NCBI RefSeq assembly: GCF_007845635.1
Contig: NZ_SELG01000038.1
Span: 32,513 to 96,512 of the forward strand
Source: Apibacter muscae
Lineage (GTDB): Bacteria; Bacteroidota; Bacteroidia; Flavobacteriales; Weeksellaceae
Length of the DNA stretch: 64,000 bases
Direction of reading: 5' to 3'
Part shown: positions 37,967 to 46,401 of the stretch, piece by piece
Layout of the letters: each line of letters opens with the position of its first letter
Position numbering within the stretch: the stretch's first letter is position 1
The notes under the pieces: model-generated
The model's database searches: none
Seen by the model: the letters and a program-made list of their open reading frames with translations, nothing else
What the model was told of the DNA's origin: nothing
Position numbers and translations under genes: made by a program

Positions 37967-38524
37967 TTAAGCGTTGGTTTCTTCATTTTTATTTTCTTCA
38001 GTATCTGCGGAAGTATTTTCTTCAGTTACTGGAGCTTCAGCATCATTAGCTATTTCTTGGTTTTCTTCTTCAAGAGCTTTTTGTTGTGCTGCTATACGAG
38101 CTTCATTAATTTTTTTCTCAGCTTCAAACTTTTCTTTTTTAGCTTGTTCTTTAGATGAAACTAATTTTTCTTTTTTAGTTAGAATACTTTTTTCTTTATG
38201 TTCTAACCAATCTTGGAATTTTTTTTCAGCATCTTCAGCAGAAAATGCACCTTTTTTTACTCCACCATTTAAATGTTTTTTTAATAATGCACCTTTAAAT
38301 GAAAGAATACTTTTAGCTGTGTCAGAAGGTTGTGCACCTTTTTCTAACCAATCAACCGCTTTGTCTAAATTTAACTCAATTGTTGCTGGGTTAGTTGTAG
38401 GTACATAGATACCTAATTTTTCAATGTTTTTACCATCTCTTTTAGATCTAGAGTCTGCCACTACAATGTGATAAACAGGTTTACCTTTCTTTCCGTGTCT
38501 TTGTAATCTGATTTTAACTGCCAT
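37967..38524 (-). CDS. rpsP: 30S ribosomal protein S16 with long charged C-terminal tail
   Basis: S16 is an early 30S assembly protein. The first 80 residues are the conserved domain: VKIRLQRHGKKGKPVYHIVVADSR and the LDKAVDWLEKGAQPSDT block. The chain continues to 185 residues with a Lys/Glu/Ala-rich helical tail ending in acidic repeats (about 100-185). Such a tail is common in Bacteroidota S16 and absent from E. coli S16. It is first in the rpsP-rimM(-accA) unit, with a good -7 box and a GC-rich leader hairpin upstream. Confidence 0.95.
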   Translation of the reverse strand: MAVKIRLQRHGKKGKPVYHIVVADSRSKRDGKNIEKLGIYVPTTNPATIELNLDKAVDWLEKGAQPSDTAKSILSFKGALLKKHLNGGVKKGAFSAEDAEKKFQDWLEHKEKSILTKKEKLVSSKEQAKKEKFEAEKKINEARIAAQQKALEEENQEIANDAEAPVTEENTSADTEENKNEETNA

Positions 38525-38540
38525 AAATTAAATGTATTAG

Positions 38541-38555
38541 TGGGAACCCGTCCCA
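38541..38555 (-). promoter_or_regulatory. GC-rich hairpin in the rpsP leader
   Basis: TGGGA and TCCCA, each 5 bp, enclose a 5-nt loop. It lies 17-31 nt before the rpsP ATG and downstream of the -7 box, in otherwise AT-only sequence. It is a candidate ribosomal-protein autoregulatory site. Confidence 0.4.
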
Positions 38556-38576
38556 AAATTTTATTTTTTAATCTCG

Positions 38577-38584
38577 CAAAGATA
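38577..38584 (-). promoter_or_regulatory. -7 box of the rpsP operon
   Basis: TATCTTTG on the minus strand, with a TTG about 19 nt upstream acting as a possible -33 element. Confidence 0.55.
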
Positions 38585-38634
38585 CTAATATGTTTGATTT
38601 AAACAAGTTTTAATTTCAGTGAGAATGTTAATAA

Positions 38635-39684
38635 TTAGTTTTTCAAATAGGCTTCCCAACCTTGGGCCCTTAATGGAATAATTTCATTTTGGCCTTTAGT
38701 TACTAAAAAGTTTTTATTATTTTGTGTTGCATGGCCAATAATTGAAAAATTTGGATTATGCTTGATTTTGTCGTGTTCACTTACGGGTATTGTAAATAGT
38801 ATTTCATAATCTTCCCCTCCATTCAATACACCCGTTACAGGATTTATTCCAAACTCAGAGGCTGTGGATATAACTTGATTATCCATAGGTATTTTATCTT
38901 CATAAATAGAAAAACCAACATTGCTTTTTTGCGATAGATGTAGAATTTCAGAAGCTAATCCATCAGAAATATCAATCATTGAAGTAGGGTGTACTTGCAT
39001 TTCCTCCAATAGATTCTTAATTTCAACCCGAGCTTCAGGTTTAAGCTGTCTTTCTAATAAGTATGTATAATCATTTAAATCTGGTTGTAAATTAGGATTT
39101 GCTTTAAAAGCGACATTTTCTCTTTCAAGTACTTGTAATCCAAAGTATGCTCCTCCCAAATCCCCTGTAACAACAAGTAAATCATTGGGTTTTGCACCAT
39201 TTCTATAAACGATATCTTCCTTTTTTGCATATCCAATAGCAGTGATGTTTATAACTAATCCAAGGTTTGAAGAAGTTGTATCCCCACCTACTAAATCAAT
39301 TTTGTAGAAATTGCATGCAGTTGAAATACCCGCATAGATTTCATCTAATGCTTCAACAGGAAATCGATTTGATATAGCTATAGATATTAATATTTGTTCT
39401 GGTATCGCATTCATAGCAATGATATCACTTATTCCTACAACCACTGCTTTATATCCTAAATGTTTTAAAGGAGTGTATGTAAGGTTAAAATGAATATTTT
39501 CGACAAGTGTATCGGAGCTAACTAAAACTTCTTTATTTTTTGAATCTAAAACACATGCGTCATCTCCTATACTTTTAAGAGTTGAGGAATTAAATAGTGA
39601 AAGGTTCTTGGTAAGATGCTCTATAAGACCAAATTCTCCATATTCTGAAATAGGAGTTTTAAATAAATTTTTATTGTCAAACAT
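38635..39684 (-). CDS. thiL: Thiamine-monophosphate kinase
   Basis: It phosphorylates thiamine monophosphate to the active diphosphate. The 349-residue protein has the PurM-like fold signatures: IGDDACVLD near residue 39, LVSSDTLVENIHF, the VGISDIIAMNA and VGGDTTSSN motifs, and SMIDISDGLASE. Length is typical. A TAAATTTG box on the minus strand at 39739-39746 could start its transcript. The lipoprotein gene upstream on the same strand is 69 bp away. Confidence 0.94.
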   Translation of the reverse strand: MFDNKNLFKTPISEYGEFGLIEHLTKNLSLFNSSTLKSIGDDACVLDSKNKEVLVSSDTLVENIHFNLTYTPLKHLGYKAVVVGISDIIAMNAIPEQILISIAISNRFPVEALDEIYAGISTACNFYKIDLVGGDTTSSNLGLVINITAIGYAKKEDIVYRNGAKPNDLLVVTGDLGGAYFGLQVLERENVAFKANPNLQPDLNDYTYLLERQLKPEARVEIKNLLEEMQVHPTSMIDISDGLASEILHLSQKSNVGFSIYEDKIPMDNQVISTASEFGINPVTGVLNGGEDYEILFTIPVSEHDKIKHNPNFSIIGHATQNNKNFLVTKGQNEIIPLRAQGWEAYLKN

Positions 39685-39738
39685 TTATTAGTTAATAAAT
39701 TTTAAATTTTTTTTAAAAAGGAAAATGATCCTTGCGAA

Positions 39739-39746
39739 CAAATTTA
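39739..39746 (-). promoter_or_regulatory. Candidate -7 box of thiL
   Basis: TAAATTTG on the minus strand, about 55 bp before the thiL ATG. Confidence 0.4.
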
Positions 39747-39753
39747 AAATAAA

Positions 39754-40197
39754 TTAATTGTAATTGATATATACCATGTTTCCAATTAATTGTGCTGGAT
39801 AAGATTTTGGTGGTCTTCCAGCAGCTTTGTCTCCAATAGGCTGTCCATTAAATAACCATTGAGCACCATCGTCAGGACATAAAATATAAAAGTCATCCAC
39901 AACCTCTAAAGTGCTAGATTCTGATGGGCAAATGTGAGGGGCGTTTCTGTCGTAGGCTACAAAGCCTTGAGATGTATTAATTACTATAAGCCCACGTGTT
40001 CCAGACAATGGACCAGCCGGTACATAAACATAACCATTAATACTTGCAAGATTTTGGTTGCTAGGTAAACCTAAATCTAATGCAACATTTATACTTGTGT
40101 TGGGAAAACAACTTATTGTTTTATCGCCATTTGTGCAATGGGTAAACAATGAAAAAATTAAAAAAAATAAGAAGAGATTAATATTTTTTTTTATCAT
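39754..40197 (-). CDS. Lipoprotein with degenerate Rieske-like fold
   Basis: A 147-residue lipoprotein: signal peptide with lipobox ending THC (Cys21). The mature part has two blocks at Rieske positions, HICPSESSTLEV and FYILCPDDGAQWLFNGQPI, followed by a Pro-rich AAGRPPKSYPAQL and VYINY end as in Rieske domains. The histidines that bind the iron-sulfur cluster (CxH and CxxH) are not preserved, so a cluster is unlikely. Similar small proteins occur in flavobacteria without known function. It is divergent from greA. Confidence 0.7.
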   Translation of the reverse strand: MIKKNINLFLFFLIFSLFTHCTNGDKTISCFPNTSINVALDLGLPSNQNLASINGYVYVPAGPLSGTRGLIVINTSQGFVAYDRNAPHICPSESSTLEVVDDFYILCPDDGAQWLFNGQPIGDKAAGRPPKSYPAQLIGNMVYINYN

Positions 40198-40209
40198 AAT
40201 AAAATTCTT

Positions 40210-40217
40210 TAATTTTG
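40210..40217 (+). promoter_or_regulatory. Candidate -7 box of greA
   Basis: TAATTTTG, an exact TAnnTTTG match, just upstream of a terminator-like hairpin and 79 bp before the greA ATG. Confidence 0.4.
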
Positions 40218-40224
40218 TAGTTCA

Positions 40225-40262
40225 AATAATCCGGCGAAAATATAAAGTCGGATTATTTTTTA
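40225..40262 (+). promoter_or_regulatory. Terminator-like hairpin in the greA leader
   Basis: AATAATCCG (40225-40233) pairs with CGGATTATT (40249-40257) and T residues follow. It lies between the candidate greA -7 box and the ATG, where it could stop early transcripts. On the other strand the loop contains TATTTTCG, a possible -7 box of the divergent lipoprotein gene. Confidence 0.5.
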
Positions 40263-40295
40263 TATATATACTAAATTAATAAAAATATAAGTATC

Positions 40296-40766
40296 ATGAG
40301 TTATGTAACGAAAGAAGGTTTGGGAAAATTGCGAAAAGAACTAGAACAATTAGAACAAATTGAAAGACCTAAAATTACGCAACAAATAGCTGAAGCAAGA
40401 GATAAAGGTGATTTATCTGAAAATGCTGAATATGATGCAGCAAAAGAAGCTCAAGGTATGTTAGAAATGCGAATAGCTAAATTAAAAGATATTATTTCAA
40501 ATTCAAAAGTTATTGATCAATCCCAGTTAGATACTTCAAAAGTTGCTATATTATGTTCTGTGAAAATAAAAAATAAAGCCAATGGGCAAGAGCTAAAGTA
40601 TACCTTGGTTCCTGATACAGAAACTGATTTGAAAGCAAATAAAATATCAGTACATACTCCTATAGCAAAGGGTCTTTTAGGTAAAGAAGTGGGAGAGACA
40701 GCCCAAATAACTTTACCCAATGGAAATCAAATTGATTTTGAAATTTTAGAAATTTCATTAGAATAA
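40296..40766 (+). CDS. greA: Transcription elongation factor GreA
   Basis: GreA rescues backtracked RNA polymerase by stimulating transcript cleavage. The 156-residue length is standard. The N-terminal coiled coil carries the functional tip DLSENAEYDAAKEAQ (Asp and Glu near residues 41-44), and the C-terminal FKBP-like domain includes ISVHTPIAKGLLGKEVGE. The HIT-family gene follows after 5 bp, so they share a transcript. A terminator-like hairpin in its leader raises the possibility of attenuation. Confidence 0.96.
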   Translation: MSYVTKEGLGKLRKELEQLEQIERPKITQQIAEARDKGDLSENAEYDAAKEAQGMLEMRIAKLKDIISNSKVIDQSQLDTSKVAILCSVKIKNKANGQELKYTLVPDTETDLKANKISVHTPIAKGLLGKEVGETAQITLPNGNQIDFEILEISLE

Positions 40767-40771
40767 TACCC

Positions 40772-41161
40772 ATGAGCAGTATATTTTCTAAAATCATAAT
40801 TGGTGAAATTCCTTGCTATAAAATAGCTGAGGATGATAAATTTATAGCTATTTTAGATGCATTTCCAGTAGTTCAAGGACATGTATTGGTAATTCCTAAA
40901 AAAGAAACAGACCAATTATTTAAACTACCAAGAGAGGAATATAATGAACTAATGTCATATACCTATAATATAGCTCAAGCTGTAAAAAAAGCTATTCCAT
41001 GTGAGCGTGTTGGTATGGTGGTTCAAGGATTAGAAATTCCTCATGTACATGTTCATTTAATACCATTAAATGAACCTTCAGATTTGCAATTTGAAAAAAA
41101 ATTGAAATTAACAGTTAACGAATTTGAAACTATTGCAAACAAAATTAAATCGTACCTTTAA
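40772..41161 (+). CDS. HIT-family nucleotide-binding hydrolase
   Basis: A 129-residue protein with the catalytic histidine triad HVHVHLIP (about residues 92-99), the N-terminal FSKIIIGEIPCYKI and the GHVLVIPK strand. HIT proteins of this branch (Hint-like) hydrolyse AMP-linked phosphoramidates or adenylylated intermediates; the exact substrate is unknown. It is 5 bp after greA, a pairing that is frequent in Bacteroidota. Confidence 0.92.
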   Translation: MSSIFSKIIIGEIPCYKIAEDDKFIAILDAFPVVQGHVLVIPKKETDQLFKLPREEYNELMSYTYNIAQAVKKAIPCERVGMVVQGLEIPHVHVHLIPLNEPSDLQFEKKLKLTVNEFETIANKIKSYL

Positions 41162-41224
41162 AAACATTGGTCAATGCTGATCAAGTGAAACTTAGACATT
41201 TTTTAATATAAATATAATATAACT

Positions 41225-41884
41225 ATGAATTTAGGAAAAGAATTTCAAAAATATGCGGTAAAAGATAGAGGAATTAGTAGTTTAACTATGGATCAATATT
41301 TTAATTCAATGACTCCTTATATTACGGAAGAAAGGAAATTGAATGTTGCTCAAATGGATGTTTTTTCTCGATTAATGATGGATAGAATCATATTTTTAGG
41401 TACTGCCATTGATGATCATATTGCAAATATTGTTACGGCTCAGTTGTTGTTTTTAGAAAGTGCTGATTCTTCTAAGGATATTCAAATCTATGTAAATTCA
41501 CCAGGAGGAGGTGTTTATGCTGGTTTAGGAATTTATGACACTATGCAAATTATTAAACCTGATGTAGCCACTATATGTACAGGAATGGCAGCTTCAATGG
41601 GAGCAGTTTTATTAACAGCAGGAGCACCGGGTAAAAGATCGGCATTGAAACATTCAAGAATTATGATTCATCAACCTTTAGGTGGAGCTCAAGGACAAGC
41701 ATCCGATATGGAAATTACCCTTAAAGAAATTTTAAAATTAAAGAATGAATTGTATGAGATTTTAGCTTCTCATTCAGGACAATCCTTCGAAAAAATTGAA
41801 AAAGATTCTGATAGAGATTATTGGATGATTTCTAGTGAAGCTAAAGAATATGGATTAATAGATGAGGTTTTAGAAAAGCGTTAA
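41225..41884 (+). CDS. clpP: ATP-dependent Clp protease proteolytic subunit
   Basis: The serine protease core that degrades unfolded and tagged proteins with ClpX, ClpA or ClpC. The 219-residue protein shows the catalytic Ser in [11 protein letters not shown], the His in [10 protein letters not shown], and the family N-terminal [12 protein letters not shown] with [17 protein letters not shown]. The final residues DEVLEKR fit the family end. clpX is not adjacent, and tig is 35 kb away, unlike the tig-clpP-clpX order of many bacteria. It is 63 bp after the HIT gene. Confidence 0.96.
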   Translation: MNLGKEFQKYAVKDRGISSLTMDQYFNSMTPYITEERKLNVAQMDVFSRLMMDRIIFLGTAIDDHIANIVTAQLLFLESADSSKDIQIYVNSPGGGVYAGLGIYDTMQIIKPDVATICTGMAASMGAVLLTAGAPGKRSALKHSRIMIHQPLGGAQGQASDMEITLKEILKLKNELYEILASHSGQSFEKIEKDSDRDYWMISSEAKEYGLIDEVLEKR

Positions 41885-42074
41885 AATTATTAAATGATCT
41901 TACATTTAATAAATGAATATCCTATTACAAAATTTAAAATTAACACATTAGAAATTATTTGTTATAATATATTTCTTATTAAAATTTATAAAATATAATT
42001 TTTAAAAGAAACTTTCGTTTAAATGATATTACTATCAAATAAATGAAAGTTTTCTTTATTATAACTATTGCTTT

Positions 42075-45000
42075 ATGTTGAAAAAAATATTATTTGTATC
42101 TGTGTTATTGCAAACATTGGTCATGATAGCACAGGTTAAAATATCAGGAGTAGTCATTAATCAAGATATTCAAAGGCCTATTTCAGGAGTTAGAATATCT
42201 TTTTCAAATCATCCACAAGCAGAGATTTTAACAAATACTGATGGGACTTTTCATTTAGAGTCTAATACCACTAATGACTCATTAGTAATTATAGCTTTAG
42301 GATATAAAAAGAAAATTATTCCACTTCATTCTCAAGAAGACTCAAATATTATTGTCAAATTTTCTTCTAATGATCTTGAAAAAGATTCACCGGTTCACCC
42401 TTTGGTTCAGGAATATGTAAAAGTAACAGGTACGCTTAAAGATTTAGAAAATCAAGAACCTATTACCAATGCACGAATATTTTTTAAGGATTCTCATGTA
42501 CAAACCTATTCAGACTCGAATGGTTTTTTTGAAATCATAAATAGAAAGTTCTCCGATTCTATATTTATAGATGCTAATAAGTATCCGATCAAATCAGTTC
42601 CTTTAAGTAAAGGAGATAACTTAAATTTAGAAATTAATTTTTCTAATAGTAATAGCAATCCAAATTCTGAGTATATAGTTAGTAATGAAACAAATCTTAA
42701 AGAAAAAATAGATCATGATTCTTTAATTATTCATACAGACTCCATAAGTTATTACAAAGCGAATGGACATCTTTATAATATGGATAAAAATGAACCAATT
42801 GCGGATGCTACTATCTTTTTTGAAGGGACTCAGAACTTTACAAATTCTGATGAAAATGGATACTTTGAAATTCAAGATGATTCAAATGTAAATAGATTAG
42901 CAATCTATACCAATGATTTCGATGTAAAGTATGTAACTTTAGATAAAGGTAATAATTCGAACTTAATCGTAGAGTTTTCAAATAAAATTGAAGAAAAAGA
43001 AAAAAGAGAAGTTATTAAGTCAGATAAATTAGAAGGAGTTGTAGTTAAAGGATTTCCACCTAAGAGAATACCTAAAAAGGAAAATCCAGCCTATAGAATT
43101 ATGCAGGAAGTTTGGAAGAGAAAGAAAACCAATGGATTGAAAAATTTCAATAACTATCAATATAACGAATACGAGAAAATTGAGTTTGATTTAAATAATA
43201 TTGATAGTGCATTTATAAGTAAGAAAATTTTTAAAAAATTAGATATTACAGTTCAGGATATTGACACCTCAGCTTTTCTTGGGAAAACATATCTTCCTGT
43301 ATTTTTAAACGAATCAATTACCCAAGTGGTAGGAGAGAATAAACCATCCAAGCGAGAAAAGTCTTTTCTTAGAGGGAATAGATCAGTAGGTGTTCCTAGT
43401 GATAATGACATTATAGCAAATACAGTAAAAAACCTATATAAAGACGTTAATATTTATGACAATGTATTAAACTTCTTTAATAAAGGATTTACAAGTCCTG
43501 TAGCAACCATAGGGTTTTCAGTCTATGATTATATGTTAGTTGATACTGTAATGGTAGACTCTGTAAAATGCTACTATTTAAAATACAAACCCCGCAGAGC
43601 AAATGAATTAACTTTTAAGGGTGACCTATACATTACATACGATACATATGCAGTAAAACATGCAACATTACAAGCAGCTTCTGGTATTAATGTAAATTTT
43701 GTAAAAGATATTTATATGGAGCTTGATTATAAAAACGTTAATGACTCCGTGTTTTTGCCTTTAAAGTATTACACCAACTTGGATATGTCTTTAATTACGA
43801 AAAAAGATAAATCTAAAGGCATGTTTGCAAAAAGAACTCTCATCTATGACAATTATTTATTTGATGAGCCATCAAGCAAAATTGATACACTCTTAGATGA
43901 ACAATGGGAACCAATATCTGGAGGAGCCTATAAGCAAAATGATCAATTTTGGGAAGAACATAGATTAGAGAAATTGACTGATGACGATTTAAAAGCTAAC
44001 GAAGTAATAACAAAGGTTTCCAAAACAAAGCTTTATAGAGATATTACTAATTTAGTGCAAATATTATCCTCAGGGTATGTAAATGTAGGCAAAGCTATTG
44101 ATATAGGTAACTTATACCAATTTATAGGGTATAATGATGTAGAAGGATTACGACTACGATTGGGTGCTAGAACATATTTTACTCCTAATGATATGTGGAG
44201 ACTAGAAGGTTATACAGCCTATGGATTTAAAGATGAGCAAGTTAAATATGGAGCAGAAGGTAGGTTAATGTTTAATAAATTCAATAGATTTACTATTGGT
44301 TTAGGTACTAAACGAGATATATCTCAATTAGGAGTATCATTAACTGAAGGAGAAAGTATAATGAGTAGATCTTTTGCTTCATCATCAATTATATCAAGAG
44401 GTAGTAATGAATTTCTAAGTTCTGTAAATAAAACAAACGCCTTTGTTTCAATAGAGCCATGGAAAAATGTTCAATTAAGATTAGATGGAACGTATCAGTT
44501 TATAAAATCAGCAAATCCTGAAAAATTTGACATTGGTTATTACGATAAATTTGGAAACATAAAGCAAGATTTGTATGATACACATCTTACCTTTAGTGTT
44601 GAAGCTAGACCGGGAGCCAAATACTCACGATATGGATTAGATAGATTTGAACATACAACTTTAGCGCCAACGTTTATTTTAAAATATGTAAGAGGAATTA
44701 AAGGAGCTTTTAACAGCGGATTTAACTATGATAAAGTTCAATTCATGTATAGCCAACCCATACTTTGGGGACCTATTGGTAGAACCGATATAACTACGGA
44801 ATTTGGAAAAACATTTAACAAATTACCCGTATCACTTTTAGGCGTTATACCGGGGAATCAATCTTACGGAATCATTCCTAATACTTTTGCCTTATTAAAT
44901 TATTATGACTTTGTAACAGATGTATATGCAACTATGCACTTGGAACATCATTTTAACGGGAGAATATTTTCTTATATACCTCTACTTAAAAAACTTCAAC

Positions 45001-45251
45001 TAAGAGAAGTTCTTATTTTCAGAGGGGCTTGGGGAGATATTTCCGATGGTTCCAAAAGCATGAATGCTTCCAATATTGAATATGTTGCACCTAATAAAGA
45101 CATTTACTATGAATATGGGTTTGGAATTGAAAATATAGGTTTTGGAAATCTAAGAATTTTTAGAGTAGATTTTAACTGGAGAGGAAATTATTTAGATATT
45201 AAAAAGGTAAATAAATTTGGAATTAAATTTGGTATGCAGTATTCTTTTTAA
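42075..45251 (+). CDS. DUF5686 outer-membrane protein with three carboxypeptidase-like regulatory domains
   Basis: A 1058-residue envelope protein. After a signal peptide (cleavage near VMIAQ) come three Ig-like CarboxypepD-regulatory repeats, about residues 22-105, 122-195 and 228-305. Each has the pattern ISGVVxN...PISGVRIxF...TNTDGxFxLE. Then LEGVVVKGF and the DUF5686 region, whose second half is a beta-barrel-like stretch ending in an aromatic strand (FGMQYSF). Most relatives have one such N-terminal repeat. Location in the outer membrane is inferred; function is unknown. A long hairpin terminator follows. Confidence 0.85.
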   Translation: MLKKILFVSVLLQTLVMIAQVKISGVVINQDIQRPISGVRISFSNHPQAEILTNTDGTFHLESNTTNDSLVIIALGYKKKIIPLHSQEDSNIIVKFSSNDLEKDSPVHPLVQEYVKVTGTLKDLENQEPITNARIFFKDSHVQTYSDSNGFFEIINRKFSDSIFIDANKYPIKSVPLSKGDNLNLEINFSNSNSNPNSEYIVSNETNLKEKIDHDSLIIHTDSISYYKANGHLYNMDKNEPIADATIFFEGTQNFTNSDENGYFEIQDDSNVNRLAIYTNDFDVKYVTLDKGNNSNLIVEFSNKIEEKEKREVIKSDKLEGVVVKGFPPKRIPKKENPAYRIMQEVWKRKKTNGLKNFNNYQYNEYEKIEFDLNNIDSAFISKKIFKKLDITVQDIDTSAFLGKTYLPVFLNESITQVVGENKPSKREKSFLRGNRSVGVPSDNDIIANTVKNLYKDVNIYDNVLNFFNKGFTSPVATIGFSVYDYMLVDTVMVDSVKCYYLKYKPRRANELTFKGDLYITYDTYAVKHATLQAASGINVNFVKDIYMELDYKNVNDSVFLPLKYYTNLDMSLITKKDKSKGMFAKRTLIYDNYLFDEPSSKIDTLLDEQWEPISGGAYKQNDQFWEEHRLEKLTDDDLKANEVITKVSKTKLYRDITNLVQILSSGYVNVGKAIDIGNLYQFIGYNDVEGLRLRLGARTYFTPNDMWRLEGYTAYGFKDEQVKYGAEGRLMFNKFNRFTIGLGTKRDISQLGVSLTEGESIMSRSFASSSIISRGSNEFLSSVNKTNAFVSIEPWKNVQLRLDGTYQFIKSANPEKFDIGYYDKFGNIKQDLYDTHLTFSVEARPGAKYSRYGLDRFEHTTLAPTFILKYVRGIKGAFNSGFNYDKVQFMYSQPILWGPIGRTDITTEFGKTFNKLPVSLLGVIPGNQSYGIIPNTFALLNYYDFVTDVYATMHLEHHFNGRIFSYIPLLKKLQLREVLIFRGAWGDISDGSKSMNASNIEYVAPNKDIYYEYGFGIENIGFGNLRIFRVDFNWRGNYLDIKKVNKFGIKFGMQYSF

Positions 45252-45260
45252 TTGAAATTT

Positions 45261-45306
45261 ATAGTTAAAAAAATGAGAATTTAATTATTCTCATTTTTTT
45301 AACTAT
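45261..45306. terminator. Bidirectional terminator with a 20-bp perfect stem
   Basis: 45261-45280 pairs without mismatch with 45287-45306 around a TTAATT loop. The stem contains both the ATGAGAAT core and the A and T runs. It serves the DUF5686 gene and the convergent Nudix gene. Confidence 0.9.
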
Positions 45307-45313
45307 AAAATTT

Positions 45314-45910
45314 TTATTTAAGAATATATTTATTGCAAAGACCATAAATAGTACGATATGTATTTTTCATAAACGTAGACACTTCTTTCTTAGAAGCAAA
45401 CTTAACCATCTCAATACCTTCTTCAATTTGCGGTTTAGGACTTTTATTTTCCAAGTAAAACAATGAAAACCATTGAACAACTTTTAAATAATACTGATCT
45501 TTAGAATAATAAACATGATAAGTAGTTTTTAAATAATTCTTCAATTCTAAATTTTTAATTCCGCATTCTTCTTCAACTTCTCTTAGGGCTGTTTCTTCAA
45601 AGCTTTCACCTTTTTCAACATGTCCTTTTGGTAAATCCCAAATTCCATTTCTTTTAATAAATAAAAATTCATTCAACTGATTATGTACGATTCCACCAGC
45701 AGCATAAATGGGCAATGCAAATTCTTGAAATTTAGCCCAAGTCTTTTTTTTATTTTTAGAAAAAATATTTACATAACGAACTTCTTTGGAATTGTAAAGC
45801 AGTTCAAAAGATGTTTGAAAGCTAGTAGGGCTATAAGGTAAGTTAATGGCACCTTTAACTTTTTTTTTGCCTAAGGATAGAAATTTTTCGTTTACTGAAA
45901 TTTTGTACAT
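45314..45910 (-). CDS. Nudix hydrolase
   Basis: A 198-residue protein whose C-terminal two thirds form a Nudix domain. The Nudix box is complete: GHVEKGESFEETALREVEEECGI fits Gx5Ex7REUxEExGU (near residues 96-118). The N-terminal 65 residues are a small extra segment typical of Bacteroidota members. Substrate is unknown (nucleoside diphosphate derivatives in the family). It is divergent from the SRPBCC gene; their -7 boxes lie in the 33-bp gap or the start codons. Confidence 0.9.
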   Translation of the reverse strand: MYKISVNEKFLSLGKKKVKGAINLPYSPTSFQTSFELLYNSKEVRYVNIFSKNKKKTWAKFQEFALPIYAAGGIVHNQLNEFLFIKRNGIWDLPKGHVEKGESFEETALREVEEECGIKNLELKNYLKTTYHVYYSKDQYYLKVVQWFSLFYLENKSPKPQIEEGIEMVKFASKKEVSTFMKNTYRTIYGLCNKYILK

Positions 45911-45913
45911 TTG
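45906..45913 (+). promoter_or_regulatory. -7 box of the SRPBCC gene
   Basis: TACATTTG, an exact TAnnTTTG match, overlapping the start codon of the divergent Nudix gene. Confidence 0.5.
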
Positions 45914-45929
45914 TTTTTTTAAGTTTTAT

Positions 45930-45937
45930 CAAAAATA
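45930..45937 (-). promoter_or_regulatory. -7 box of the Nudix gene
   Basis: TATTTTTG on the minus strand, giving a leader of roughly 15 nt. The two divergent promoters overlap within 35 bp. Confidence 0.45.
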
Positions 45938-45943
45938 CAAAAA

Positions 45944-46333
45944 ATGAATATAAAGGGAGATAAAATAGTTGTTCATAAATCAGCTGAGGAAGTTTATAAA
46001 CAAGCAGAAAATCCTTCAGAATTTAAAAGCTTTATGCCTGAAAATACTGAGAAGTTTGAGGTTACGGAAGATGGATTTGTTTTTGCATTAAAGGGTATGC
46101 CTGAAATAGCTTTAAAGTTTAAGGAAAAAGAACCATTTTCAAAGATAATTTTAACCTCTGCCAAAGAAACTTTAAATTTTGATTTATCCCTTAGAATTGA
46201 AAATATTAATGAGCAATCTTGCCATGTGCAATTTAGCTTCGATGGAAAATTTAATATGTTTATATCTGCTATGGTTGAGAAACCCCTTAAAAATCTTATT
46301 AAATCATTGACTGAAGGTATATCAGAAAATTAA
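45944..46333 (+). CDS. SRPBCC (START-like) domain protein
   Basis: A 129-residue single-domain protein with the helix-grip layout of SRPBCC proteins: VVHKSAEEVYKQAENPSEFKSFMP at the start, and a long C-terminal helix (MVEKPLKNLIKSLTEGI). It has no signal peptide. In relatives a gene of this kind often sits near pyrE and a Nudix gene; here only the Nudix neighbour is present. Ligand unknown. Confidence 0.8.
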   Translation: MNIKGDKIVVHKSAEEVYKQAENPSEFKSFMPENTEKFEVTEDGFVFALKGMPEIALKFKEKEPFSKIILTSAKETLNFDLSLRIENINEQSCHVQFSFDGKFNMFISAMVEKPLKNLIKSLTEGISEN

Positions 46334-46359
46334 TAAGAGTTCAAAAATATAATCAAAAA

Positions 46360-46386
46360 AAATCCTGAATTTATAATTCAGGATTT
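46360..46386. terminator. Bidirectional terminator between the SRPBCC gene and the subtilase gene
   Basis: A 12-bp stem, AAATCCTGAATT/AATTCAGGATTT, with loop TAT, preceded by A and followed by T residues. Confidence 0.9.
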
Positions 46387-46401
46387 TTCATTTTAAACAA
46401 T

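Noticed and set aside
45314..46333. A deleted pyrE between the Nudix and SRPBCC genes
   Set aside because: Neighbourhoods in relatives often include pyrE, but the 33-bp gap holds two good divergent promoters and no remnant, so deletion cannot be shown from this sequence.
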